Shown here: one piece after another, positions 1-5,475 of the stretch
Position numbering within the stretch: position 1 is the stretch's first letter
Layout of the letters: each line of letters starts with the position of its first letter
DNA from: Eubacterium sp.
GTDB taxonomy: Bacteria > Bacillota > Clostridia > Oscillospirales > Acutalibacteraceae
Length of the DNA stretch: 11,393 bases
NCBI GenBank assembly: GCA_029054965.1
Contig: JAIDEF010000330.1
Coordinates: 1 to 11,393, forward strand
Direction: 5' to 3'
The notes under the pieces: model-generated
Database searches by the model: none
Told to the model about the DNA's origin: nothing
The model's input: only the letters and a program-made list of their open reading frames with translations
Made by a program: the position numbers and the translations under genes

Positions 1-840
1 AGACACCTCGTTGCCAACATTATTTGAAGTTGAACCGGTTGCTTGTTCAATTGCACACGGATATATAACTAACAACAGCCCTACAGATAAGGCTACTGTT
101 AATCCAAACAGCATTCCTTCCTTAAAATTCTTTTTAAAGAATTTATATAAGCAGTAAGATAACGTTACAAAAAAGGCAAATAAAATAAAGTAATAATGTG
201 TAAACACACCTAACAAAGAAAATGTAAAAAGGAAAAAGCAACGCTTTAAATTGAAACCTTTTTTCAGGCTTCGTACCGTCATATATAAAAAACCTATTGA
301 GCACACGGCCAGCAACATATACATTCTTATAAACAAAACCGTATTTATACATGCTAAAGAAATACCCCATAACAGTACAGGCAATACCGCTGCTGTTTTA
401 TTATTGATAAATTCTTTTGACAAAAGGTATATTAAAACATCAGCAATCAGCATTAAAAACATATTTAATGCTATTCCGAACCAAATAGTGTATTGATCCG
501 TAAATACTGAACATACAGTATGCAACAATGCATAAAACAACGGAGGATGGCAATCGAAAGAGTTGTTATAGTAAACCTTATCATACGAAAACGCTTCACC
601 CTTTTGAACGGTAATCGTTTCCATTAAAGAATTCCCGTCAATCCATTGCTCCCAATAAGAATCTATTGTGCTGATTTTACTTCCATCGTAACTGTTTGCC
701 AATACATACGAATACATTTCATCTATGTGAGTACCTTTGATTTCAGCTCTTTGTGCTCCAAGATATGACACCAGACCAATTTGACAAATCATTATAAGCA
801 CCAATATTATAACCGGTAGCTTAGCCTTGAATTTTTCCAT
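1..840 (-). CDS. GT-C fold membrane glycosyltransferase (GT39/ArnT-like), 3' end outside window
   Basis: The frame is open from ATG at 838-840 to base 1, giving 280 codons with no stop, so the C-terminal part is missing. An AGGA at 847-850 lies 6 nt upstream of the ATG. Residues 8-28 form a first membrane helix, followed by an extracytoplasmic loop with D40-E41. GT-C enzymes place a catalytic acid in this loop. HPPLFY at 98-103, RMY at 172-174 and THYY at 214-217 are motifs typical of bacterial PMT/ArnT-like GT-C transferases. Further hydrophobic helices lie near 120-140, 150-188, 200-235 and 242-262. Such enzymes move sugars from polyprenyl-phosphate donors to cell-surface acceptors outside the membrane. 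The donor and acceptor cannot be told here. It follows lysS on the same strand after a 92-nt gap containing a hairpin, so it is probably a separate unit. The family call is fairly secure; the substrate is unknown. Confidence 0.8.
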   Translation of the reverse strand, partial: MEKFKAKLPVIILVLIMICQIGLVSYLGAQRAEIKGTHIDEMYSYVLANSYDGSKISTIDSYWEQWIDGNSLMETITVQKGEAFSYDKVYYNNSFDCHPPLFYALLHTVCSVFTDQYTIWFGIALNMFLMLIADVLIYLLSKEFINNKTAAVLPVLLWGISLACINTVLFIRMYMLLAVCSIGFLYMTVRSLKKGFNLKRCFFLFTFSLLGVFTHYYFILFAFFVTLSYCLYKFFKKNFKEGMLFGLTVALSVGLLLVIYPCAIEQATGSTSNNVGNEVS

Positions 841-868
841 AAACATTCCTTTTCATCATATATAATCA

Positions 869-897
869 CAGCCGGAATAACAAATTTATTCCGGCTG
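869..897 (-). terminator. Putative hairpin terminator after lysS
   Basis: A 12-bp perfect inverted repeat (869-880 with 886-897, 5-nt loop) lies between the lysS stop and the start of the glycosyltransferase. The stem is strong, but neither strand has a clean run of U after it, so termination may be partial or the element may act as an mRNA 3'-end stabiliser. Confidence 0.5.
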
Positions 898-932
898 ATT
901 ATAGGTGTAAACCCTTTGATTTACAGATTTTT

Positions 933-2765
933 TCATCCCAGAGGCTTCATTGTCGGGAACAGCAGTACATCACGAATTGAGTAGCTGTTTGTAAGAAGCA
1001 TAACAAGTCTGTCAATACCGATACCAAGACCGCCTGTGGGAGGCATACCATACTCAAGAGCAGTTACGAAATCGTGGTCAATCATATTAGCCTCATCGTC
1101 ACCTGCTTCACGCAGCTTCATCTGTGCCTCAAAGCGTGACATCTGGTCAATTGGGTCATTAAGTTCTGAATAAGCGTTACCATATTCACCGCCGAGAATG
1201 AACAGCTCAAAACGCTCTGTAAGAACAGGACAGTCAGGCTTTCTCTTGGTAAGCGGAGAAATCTCAACAGGATAATCCATAATAAATGTAGGCTGAATAA
1301 GGTTAGCTTCAACAAATTCCTCAAAGAAGGAATTGAGAATATCACCCCAGGTTGCCTTACCGTTTTCAATTTCGATGCCCTTTTCTTTAGCTATTTCAAT
1401 TGCCTTTTCATCATCGCTCATAAAGTCAGCAAAGTTAACACCGCTGAATTTTTCAACAGCCTCAACCATTGTCATTCTTGCGAACGGAGTTTCAAGGTCG
1501 ATTTCTGTACCATTAAGTACGATATGAAGGGTGTCGCAAACCTCATTTGCAGCATTGCGGATAATGTTCTCGGCAATATCCATCATTCCGTGGTAATCAG
1601 TGAATGCCTGATAAAGCTCAATACATGTAAACTCAGGATTATGTCTTACATCCATTCCCTCGTTTCTGAAGTTTCTGCCGATTTCATAAACTCGCTCCAT
1701 ACCGCCGACAATAAGACGCTTTAAGTAAAGCTCTGTAGCAATACGAAGGTACATATCCATATCAAGTGTGTTATGGTGAGTAATAAACGGTCTTGCAGCA
1801 GCACCGCCTGCGATAACATTAAGCATCGGTGTTTCGACCTCAATAAAGCCGAGATTGTCAAGATATGCTCTGATTGATGAAATGATTTTTGAACGCTTGA
1901 TGAAGGTATCCTTAACATCAGGATTCATAATCATATCAAGATAACGCTTTCTGTAGCGTGTGTCTGTATCTGTTAAACCATGGAATTTTTCAGGAAGCGG
2001 AAGAAGTGACTTTGACAGAAGTCTTATTTCCTGTGCATGAACAGAAATCTCACCTGTTCTTGTTTTGAAAACAAAGCCCTTAACCTCAACAATATCACCG
2101 AGGTCCCAGGTTTTGAATTCCTTGAACTTGTCCTCACCGATGTCATTCATTCTGACATAAGCCTGAATACGGCCGTTTCTGTCCTGAACATCAATGAAGT
2201 TAGCCTTACCCATATCACGCCATGTCATAATACGACCTGCAATTGTAACTTCCTTTTCCTCAAGTGCTTCAAAGTCTGCCTTGATTTCATCACTGTGGTG
2301 AGTTTGGGTTGCAAGAGTGATTTCAAACGGGTCATTACCTGCAGCCTGCATAGCCTTAAGCTTATCTATTCTGATTTGCTTCTGCTCGTTTTCACTGAGC
2401 ACAACCTCTGCCATAGCCATAGGAGCAGCATTTGCATTGTTGCCGATTTTTTCAATCATATCAAGCACATCAGCCTCGCAGTCAGCACTGCCGCTGAGAG
2501 CAACAGCACCAGTCTGCAAAAACAAAGTATACTTAACCTTATCGCCGTCAGCCTCAATCAGATATTTAGGATTTGTTTTTTCTTCGTCACCGGCAAGGGT
2601 ATTCTGTGTTTTCATTCTGCTGTTTTTCTTAACAGCCTTAACACCCCTTTTGCACTCATCCTCTTTTTCGAAAACAGGACTTCTGCCCACTGAGTTATCA
2701 TCTATTAAAAATTCAAAACTGAAAGTACCATCACCGGCCTTGGTGATTTCAAACCTTCCTGCCAT
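933..2765 (-). CDS. lysS: Class II lysyl-tRNA synthetase with N-terminal DUF1508/YegP-like tandem domain
   Basis: The cytoplasmic enzyme charges tRNA-Lys with lysine using ATP. Residues about 172-255 are the OB-fold anticodon-binding domain. The catalytic core follows, with FHGLTDTDTRYRKRYLD (261-277), motif 1 around GFIEVETPML (306-315), motif 2 FRNEG...RHNPEFT (366-380) and motif 3 GLGIGIDRL (579-587). The protein is 610 aa, whereas bacterial LysRS is usually about 490-500. The extra N-terminus has GRFEITKAGDGTFSFEFL (3-20) and CKRGVKAVKKNS (38-49), which resemble a YegP/DUF1508 repeat. A more diverged second copy spans 66-111. A GAGG (2774-2777) lies 8 nt upstream of the ATG at 2763-2765. 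An internal ATG pair at M116/M118, where an ordinary LysRS would begin, has no visible ribosome binding site, so the long form is the likely product. greA ends 25 nt upstream. No T-box or L-box leader is present. LysRS identity is near certain; the DUF1508 call is from pattern only. Confidence 0.97.
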   Translation of the reverse strand: MAGRFEITKAGDGTFSFEFLIDDNSVGRSPVFEKEDECKRGVKAVKKNSRMKTQNTLAGDEEKTNPKYLIEADGDKVKYTLFLQTGAVALSGSADCEADVLDMIEKIGNNANAAPMAMAEVVLSENEQKQIRIDKLKAMQAAGNDPFEITLATQTHHSDEIKADFEALEEKEVTIAGRIMTWRDMGKANFIDVQDRNGRIQAYVRMNDIGEDKFKEFKTWDLGDIVEVKGFVFKTRTGEISVHAQEIRLLSKSLLPLPEKFHGLTDTDTRYRKRYLDMIMNPDVKDTFIKRSKIISSIRAYLDNLGFIEVETPMLNVIAGGAAARPFITHHNTLDMDMYLRIATELYLKRLIVGGMERVYEIGRNFRNEGMDVRHNPEFTCIELYQAFTDYHGMMDIAENIIRNAANEVCDTLHIVLNGTEIDLETPFARMTMVEAVEKFSGVNFADFMSDDEKAIEIAKEKGIEIENGKATWGDILNSFFEEFVEANLIQPTFIMDYPVEISPLTKRKPDCPVLTERFELFILGGEYGNAYSELNDPIDQMSRFEAQMKLREAGDDEANMIDHDFVTALEYGMPPTGGLGIGIDRLVMLLTNSYSIRDVLLFPTMKPLG

Positions 2766-2790
2766 ATAAACTACCTCTTTTAATTTTATA

Positions 2791-3258
2791 TTATTCTACA
2801 GACTTAATTTCAAGCTCAAGATTGCCGATAGGAGCTTCAACAACAACAGTTTCGCCCTTCTTTGCACCCATTAATGCCTTGCCGACAGGACTTTCATCAC
2901 TGATTTTACCATCAGCAGGATTTGACTGAGCAAAGCCAACAATCTCATAGGTTGCCTCAACCTTATCATTCTTTCTGATAACTGTAACCTTTGAACCCAT
3001 GCTTACTGTATCTGAACTTACTGAGTCAATAATTACAGCATTGTCAAGCTGGTATTCAAGCTCGCTGATACGAGCCTCAATCTTTGCCTGCTCTGATTTT
3101 GCTTCATCATATTCACTGTTTTCTGAAAGGTCACCGTATGAACGTGCAACCTTAAGTTTTTCTGCTATGTCAATTCTGCCTTCGGTTTTTAAAAAGTCAA
3201 GTTCTTTTTCAAGTTCTGCCTTACCTTCTGCAGTCATTTTGAATTGTTTCGTTGCCAT
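2791..3258 (-). CDS. greA: Transcription elongation factor GreA
   Basis: GreA enters the secondary channel of RNA polymerase and stimulates cleavage of backtracked transcripts. The 155-aa product matches the usual length of about 158. It has an N-terminal coiled coil ending in the signature ARSYGDLSENSEYDEAK (38-54), whose acidic tip residues D43 and E46 are the ones that coordinate the catalytic Mg in this family. The C-terminal globular domain carries SPVGKALMG (123-131). The frame extends 46 codons further upstream, but that stretch is low-complexity Ile/Leu/Phe/Cys, runs through the promoter and does not resemble GreA. An AAGGAG lies 9 nt before the ATG at 3256-3258, which fixes the start. 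It is the first gene of a greA-lysS operon, a gene order common in Firmicutes. Confidence 0.97.
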   Translation of the reverse strand: MATKQFKMTAEGKAELEKELDFLKTEGRIDIAEKLKVARSYGDLSENSEYDEAKSEQAKIEARISELEYQLDNAVIIDSVSSDTVSMGSKVTVIRKNDKVEATYEIVGFAQSNPADGKISDESPVGKALMGAKKGETVVVEAPIGNLELEIKSVE

Positions 3259-3294
3259 AATAAAAATCTCCTTATCGCATTTTCTAATCATTTT

Positions 3295-3323
3295 ATTATA
3301 TATTATAATTATTATAGTGTCAA
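3295..3323 (-). promoter_or_regulatory. Consensus sigma-A promoter of greA-lysS
   Basis: On the minus strand TTGACA (3318-3323) is separated by exactly 17 nt from TATAAT (3295-3300), matching both consensus hexamers fully. The greA start codon lies 36 nt downstream of the -10, leaving a short leader with no room for a riboswitch or T-box. It is the only evident promoter for greA and lysS. Confidence 0.9.
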
Positions 3324-3377
3324 GTTTATATAAAAAATTCACACATATGCATAGCTTAATACAAAAAGAAAAGCTGA

Positions 3378-3524
3378 ATGTTAATAGCAACAACAAGCAA
3401 AAGCATTAGATTTCCTAACAATATAATTGATGATGTAGAAAAGGTCATTCAGAATAACAACTGTACCTTTACTGCATTTGTTGTTGAGGCAGTAAAATTT
3501 GCACTTGACAACATCCAATTATAA
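3378..3524 (+). CDS. Small ribbon-helix-helix (Arc/CopG-like) protein, 48 aa
   Basis: This short frame runs from ATG at 3378 to TAA at 3522-3524. It reads as a ribbon-helix-helix fold: a beta-strand KSIRFPN (8-14), helix A around IIDDVEKVIQ (16-25), a turn NNNCTFT, and helix B FVVEAVKFALDNI (34-46). The R-F-P strand and the (T/S)xFVxEAV pattern are typical of Arc/CopG DNA-binding dimers, including small phage-type proteins of this class. A TGA lies directly upstream of the ATG, so no longer in-frame start exists nearby. The A-rich stretch upstream is a poor ribosome binding site and no clear promoter is visible, so expression is uncertain. It lies between the greA promoter and the peptide promoter, reads in the same direction as the peptide, and has no toxin gene beside it of the type II kind. 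It could regulate the adjacent promoters; that is inference. Confidence 0.6.
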   Translation: MLIATTSKSIRFPNNIIDDVEKVIQNNNCTFTAFVVEAVKFALDNIQL

Positions 3525-3547
3525 TATAATAGCTGCCTTTTGATTTA

Positions 3548-3576
3548 TTGACAAACAACATATTTTACTATATACT
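3548..3576 (+). promoter_or_regulatory. Strong sigma-A promoter of the small hydrophobic peptide gene
   Basis: TTGACA (3548-3553), a 17-nt spacer and TATACT (3571-3576) give a near-perfect vegetative promoter on the plus strand. The transcript should start near 3582-3585, at or just before the GATAAGGA at 3584-3591. It lies 23 nt after the ribbon-helix-helix gene stop. Confidence 0.85.
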
Positions 3577-3583
3577 CAGTACG

Positions 3584-3660
3584 GATAAGGAAAACTACCA
3601 TTCACGGTAGGCGGTTAAATCTTACCCCAACCCTGCAAAGGGTAAAAGGGGGTGCTACTT
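3584..3660 (+). promoter_or_regulatory. Structured 5' leader that can hide the peptide ribosome binding site
   Basis: The predicted leader has three elements. A 5-bp hairpin CTACC/GGTAG spans 3595-3610. A hairpin ACCCT/AGGGT spans 3630-3643 and is capped by a GCAA tetraloop. Outside it, ACCCC (3624-3628) can pair with GGGGT (3649-3653). This outer pairing covers the ribosome binding site AGGGGGTG (3647-3654), which sits 6 nt before the ATG and matches the anti-Shine-Dalgarno except for one G-U wobble. A strong but occluded binding site is usual for type I toxin mRNAs. The structure is read by eye and not energy-calculated. Confidence 0.6.
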
Positions 3661-3735
3661 ATGGATTATCTTGTTATTATGGCAATCATTATCATTGTTT
3701 CAACAGGCTACATAGTTGCAATAAAAAAGAAGTAA
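3661..3735 (+). CDS. 24-aa hydrophobic membrane peptide, candidate type I toxin
   Basis: The frame ATG 3661 to TAA 3733-3735 encodes a peptide starting MDYLVIMAIIIIV, with one hydrophobic segment at residues 4-20 containing S14-T15-G16, and a basic tail KKK (22-24). One membrane helix plus a charged tail is the layout of Fst/Ldr/TisB-like type I toxins, which damage the membrane when overproduced. It has its own strong promoter, an excellent but hidden ribosome binding site, and an antisense RNA facing it. Its last codons and stop lie inside the left arm of the transcription terminator (3725-3737). I do not recognise the sequence as a named toxin. A small non-toxic membrane regulator is the alternative. 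The gene structure is well supported; toxicity is inference. Confidence 0.75.
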   Translation: MDYLVIMAIIIIVSTGYIVAIKKK

Positions 3736-3810
3736 TCGCCTCTCCTACAAGTTGATTACTTCTTTTAATTAACCGCAGGGGCTAACCGTCTATCGGCAAG
3801 CTCCTTATCT
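3722..3810 (-). ncRNA. Antisense RNA facing the peptide mRNA, candidate type I antitoxin (about 90 nt)
   Basis: From the promoter at 3817-3845 a minus-strand RNA should start near 3810 and end at the shared inverted repeat 3725-3766, with a U-rich tail at about 3728-3722. It has no credible reading frame. It begins with GATAAGGA (3809-3802), then a hairpin (3801-3794 with 3788-3781, 5-nt loop, one mismatch and one G-U pair), then CCCC and a repeated CGGTTA (3788-3783 and 3775-3770). It is fully complementary to the peptide mRNA over the terminator and the final codons. Its CCCC stretch could also meet the G-rich ribosome binding site in trans. The role as antitoxin is inferred from architecture. 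Confidence 0.65.
3725..3766. terminator. Shared bidirectional terminator of peptide mRNA and antisense RNA
   Basis: A perfect 13-bp inverted repeat (3725-3737 and 3754-3766) flanks a 16-nt loop. Read on the plus strand it ends the peptide mRNA (tail TTTTAATT); read on the minus strand it ends the antisense RNA with a better U run (TTTTTTATT). The peptide stop codon lies inside the left arm. The loop contains CTCTCCT on the plus strand, which could pair with the peptide's own G-rich ribosome binding site or with the matching loop of the antisense RNA. Confidence 0.85.
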
Positions 3811-3816
3811 GCTTTT

Positions 3817-3845
3817 ATATTAGCATATGAAAATAAATTTGTCAA
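3817..3845 (-). promoter_or_regulatory. Strong extended -10 promoter of the antisense RNA
   Basis: On the minus strand TTGACA (3840-3845), a 17-nt spacer and TAATAT (3817-3822) preceded by TGC make an extended -10 promoter. The distance from the -10 to the GATAAGGA leader sequence is 7 nt, the same as at the peptide promoter. The -35 overlaps the base of the hairpin at 3844-3865. Confidence 0.8.
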
Positions 3846-3868
3846 CACCACAGCATTGTGGTGTTTTT
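3844..3868 (+). terminator. Plus-strand intrinsic terminator just past the sigG stop
   Basis: A 9-bp perfect stem (3844-3852 with 3857-3865) has a 4-nt loop and is followed by a T run to 3868 on the plus strand. In the minus direction, after sigG, the stem is followed by GACAAATTT, a poor U tract. The good orientation is therefore plus, where the only upstream transcript is that of the peptide. It may catch read-through and protect sigG from antisense transcription. Confidence 0.7.
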
Positions 3869-4634
3869 ATTGTCCCTTTATCCTCTTTAATGCATTCTTT
3901 TCAAGTCTGCTGACCTGTGCCTGAGATATGCCTACCTCCTTGGCAACCTCCATCTGCGTTTTGCCCTGCATAAAGCGAAGATACATTATATTGCGTTCTC
4001 TGTCATCAAGGCGATTAATTTCATCCTTAATCATTATTTCATCTATCCAGTCGGTATCTGAATTACTGTCGCCAACCTGATCCATTACATAGATTGTGTC
4101 ACCGCCGTCGTTATAGACAGGCTCATAGAGCGAAACAGGGTCAACGATTGCTTCAAGTGCAAGAACAACATCGCTCTTTTTCATACCAAGCTCTTTTGCG
4201 ATTTCCTCAACTGTCGGCTCCTTCTGATTTTCATTAATAAGACGCTCCTTCACCTGCATTGCTTTATAGGCGGTATCTCGCATTGACCTTGAAACACGTA
4301 CAGCATTATCATCACGAAGATAACGTCTTATTTCGCCGATACACATAGGCACTGCATAGGTACTGAAGCGGACATCCAAATCAAGATTAAAATTATCAAT
4401 GGCTTTAATTAATCCGATTACACCTACCTGAAAGAGATCGTCCATATTTTCGCCCCTGTTGGAAAATCTCTGAATAACAGAAAGAACCAGTCTTAAGTTA
4501 CCTTTAATCAGTTCATCACGAGCCTGCTTATCACCACTGTGTGCCTTTTTCAGCAGTTCAATTTTTTCGCTTTCCTTAAGCACCTTCAAATCATTTGTAT
4601 TAATTCCGCAGATTTCAACCTTATTAAATTGCAC
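3867..4634 (-). CDS. sigG: RNA polymerase sporulation sigma factor SigG
   Basis: Sigma-G directs late forespore gene expression during endospore formation. The product is 255 aa, against 260 in B. subtilis. It opens with KVEICG (5-10), a characteristic sigma-G N-terminus. Core-binding region 2 includes NLRLVLSVIQRF (46-57) and DDLFQVGVIGL (65-75). FSTYAVPMCIGEIRRYLRD (90-108) leads into region 2.4. EPVYNDGGDTIYVMDQ (171-186) matches the sigma-G linker. The region 4.2 helix-turn-helix is TQMEVAKEVGISQAQVSRLE (226-245). The frame is open to a TTG at 4668-4670, but a GTG at 4632-4634 has AAGGA 8 nt upstream and aligns with the known N-terminus, so it is taken as the start. No spoIIGA-sigE lies beside it in the window, unlike the common cluster. 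No clear sigma-F/sigma-G promoter could be made out. Confidence 0.95.
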   Translation of the reverse strand: MQFNKVEICGINTNDLKVLKESEKIELLKKAHSGDKQARDELIKGNLRLVLSVIQRFSNRGENMDDLFQVGVIGLIKAIDNFNLDLDVRFSTYAVPMCIGEIRRYLRDDNAVRVSRSMRDTAYKAMQVKERLINENQKEPTVEEIAKELGMKKSDVVLALEAIVDPVSLYEPVYNDGGDTIYVMDQVGDSNSDTDWIDEIMIKDEINRLDDRERNIMYLRFMQGKTQMEVAKEVGISQAQVSRLEKNALKRIKGQ

Positions 4635-4684
4635 ATTATCATTCCTTAAAATTTTATGTACAAAAAACAAATGATAATGTTAAA

Positions 4685-4715
4685 GCACCGCTGTCTTTAG
4701 TATTGACAGCGGCGC
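4685..4715 (-). terminator. Intrinsic terminator of the AraC-type regulator gene
   Basis: An 11-bp stem (4685-4695 and 4705-4715) with a 9-nt loop directly follows the regulator's TAG. The one imperfect pair is a G-U wobble in the minus-strand RNA but an A-C mismatch in the plus-strand RNA, so it is built for the minus direction. The U tract (GCTTTAAC) is short. Confidence 0.65.
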
Positions 4716-4716
4716 T

Positions 4717-5331
4717 CTATTTTATAAGCTCAACAGGAATATATATTTCAATAAATCTTTTTCCCTCATCATTAAAGGAACAGTTAACAATCAAATCAGA
4801 AAATGATTTAAGGCGATAGTTTGTGCTCGGCAGCCACTCGCAGTAAATCTGTCTGCATATTTTTCTGCAGGCTGCTGCCGAATTCTGACCTGAGTCGATT
4901 TTAAAAACAGCATATGTTGATTTAGGCAGCTCTTCAATTGAATATTCAAGCAAATTTCCGCCCTCATCCAATTCATACACTGTCAGTCGTGAATAGGATT
5001 TCAGCTTAGCTCCTTCCTTTTTTGCCTCGGATGGAGTTATACCATGAAATTTTGTAAACGCCCTTGCAAAGCCCTCCTGACTTTCATAGCCGTACTTAAT
5101 AGCAACATCAATTATTCTTGCCTGAGGATTTTTCAGTTCAGCAGCCGCAAGGGTCATTTTTCGTGCCCTGATATATTCACCAAGGGTACAGCCTGCAAAA
5201 ACAGAAAACATTCGCTGAAAGTGATAGCTTGAACAAAATGCAGCAGAAGCTATATCATCATAATCAAGCTTGTCAGTAATATGGGTTTCAATATATTCAA
5301 TTGCCTGTTCTGTACTTGTAATCCAGTTCAA
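4717..5331 (-). CDS. AraC-family transcriptional regulator with shortened GyrI-like domain
   Basis: Residues 1-105 are a two-HTH AraC DNA-binding domain. They include SSYHFQRMFSVFAGCTLGEYIRARK (34-58) and IIDVAIKYGYESQEGFARAFTKFHGITPSE (73-102), both matching the family closely. The rest (about 115-204) resembles only the second half of a GyrI-like effector domain: TYAVFKIDSG (139-148), IYCEWLPSTNYRL (162-174) and FIEIYIPV (193-200). Relatives with this layout are near 290 aa, so roughly 80 residues seem to be missing in the middle without a frameshift. The frame reaches a TTG at 5353-5355. A TTG at 5329-5331, starting MNWITS as homologues do, follows a G-rich Shine-Dalgarno (AAGGGGGG) by about 8 nt and is preferred. 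A TATAAT at 5355-5360 (minus) is a possible -10, without a good -35. It is divergent from the hydrolase gene and may control it; that is inference. Confidence 0.85.
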   Translation of the reverse strand: MNWITSTEQAIEYIETHITDKLDYDDIASAAFCSSYHFQRMFSVFAGCTLGEYIRARKMTLAAAELKNPQARIIDVAIKYGYESQEGFARAFTKFHGITPSEAKKEGAKLKSYSRLTVYELDEGGNLLEYSIEELPKSTYAVFKIDSGQNSAAACRKICRQIYCEWLPSTNYRLKSFSDLIVNCSFNDEGKRFIEIYIPVELIK

Positions 5332-5412
5332 GAGCACCACCCCCCTTTCAGTCAATTATAACATAAAATCAATAAATAAGCTTGACTTTTTGTGCTTTTT
5401 GCTTAATTTTAT

Positions 5413-5441
5413 TTGACTTTTCTTTTTGGAGCAATTATACT
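5413..5441 (+). promoter_or_regulatory. Sigma-A promoter of the secreted hydrolase gene
   Basis: TTGACT (5413-5418), a 17-nt spacer and TATACT (5436-5441) form a good vegetative promoter 34 nt upstream of the ATG. A second TTGACTTTT at 5382-5390 precedes it by 31 nt without a matching -10. The pair of direct repeats may be a binding site for the divergent AraC-type regulator, which is speculative. Confidence 0.75.
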
Positions 5442-5475
5442 GATATTATAAAAATAAATTACAAGGAGTATAGCT

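Noticed and set aside
143..496. Short frames on both strands inside the left-end gene
   Set aside because: The continuous minus-strand frame 840 to 1 carries GT-C motifs; the short frames are in other phases and featureless.
2406..2418. Internal LysRS start at M116/M118
   Set aside because: It fits the usual LysRS N-terminus, but no Shine-Dalgarno precedes it, whereas the upstream ATG has one.
2037..2769. Long plus-strand frames (218 aa and 150 aa) opposite lysS
   Set aside because: They are antisense to strongly conserved LysRS codons, have Ser/Leu/Ile-rich shadow composition and show no recognisable domain or ribosome binding site.
3259..3300. T-box or lysine riboswitch upstream of greA-lysS
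   Set aside because: The -10 lies only 36 nt before the greA start codon, leaving no room for such a structure, and greA-lysS spacing is 25 nt.
3259..3396. 46-codon N-terminal extension of GreA
   Set aside because: It runs through a perfect promoter, is low-complexity Ile/Leu/Phe/Cys, and the ATG at 3258 has the proper ribosome binding site and length.
4635..4670. Upstream TTG start for SigG
   Set aside because: The GTG at 4634 has AAGGA at good spacing and aligns with the known sigma-G N-terminus; the extra 12 residues do not.
5382..5421. Direct repeat TTGACTTTT (5382-5390, 5413-5421) as a regulator operator
   Set aside because: The second copy is the hydrolase -35. The region is T-rich and two 9-nt copies are too little to call an operator.
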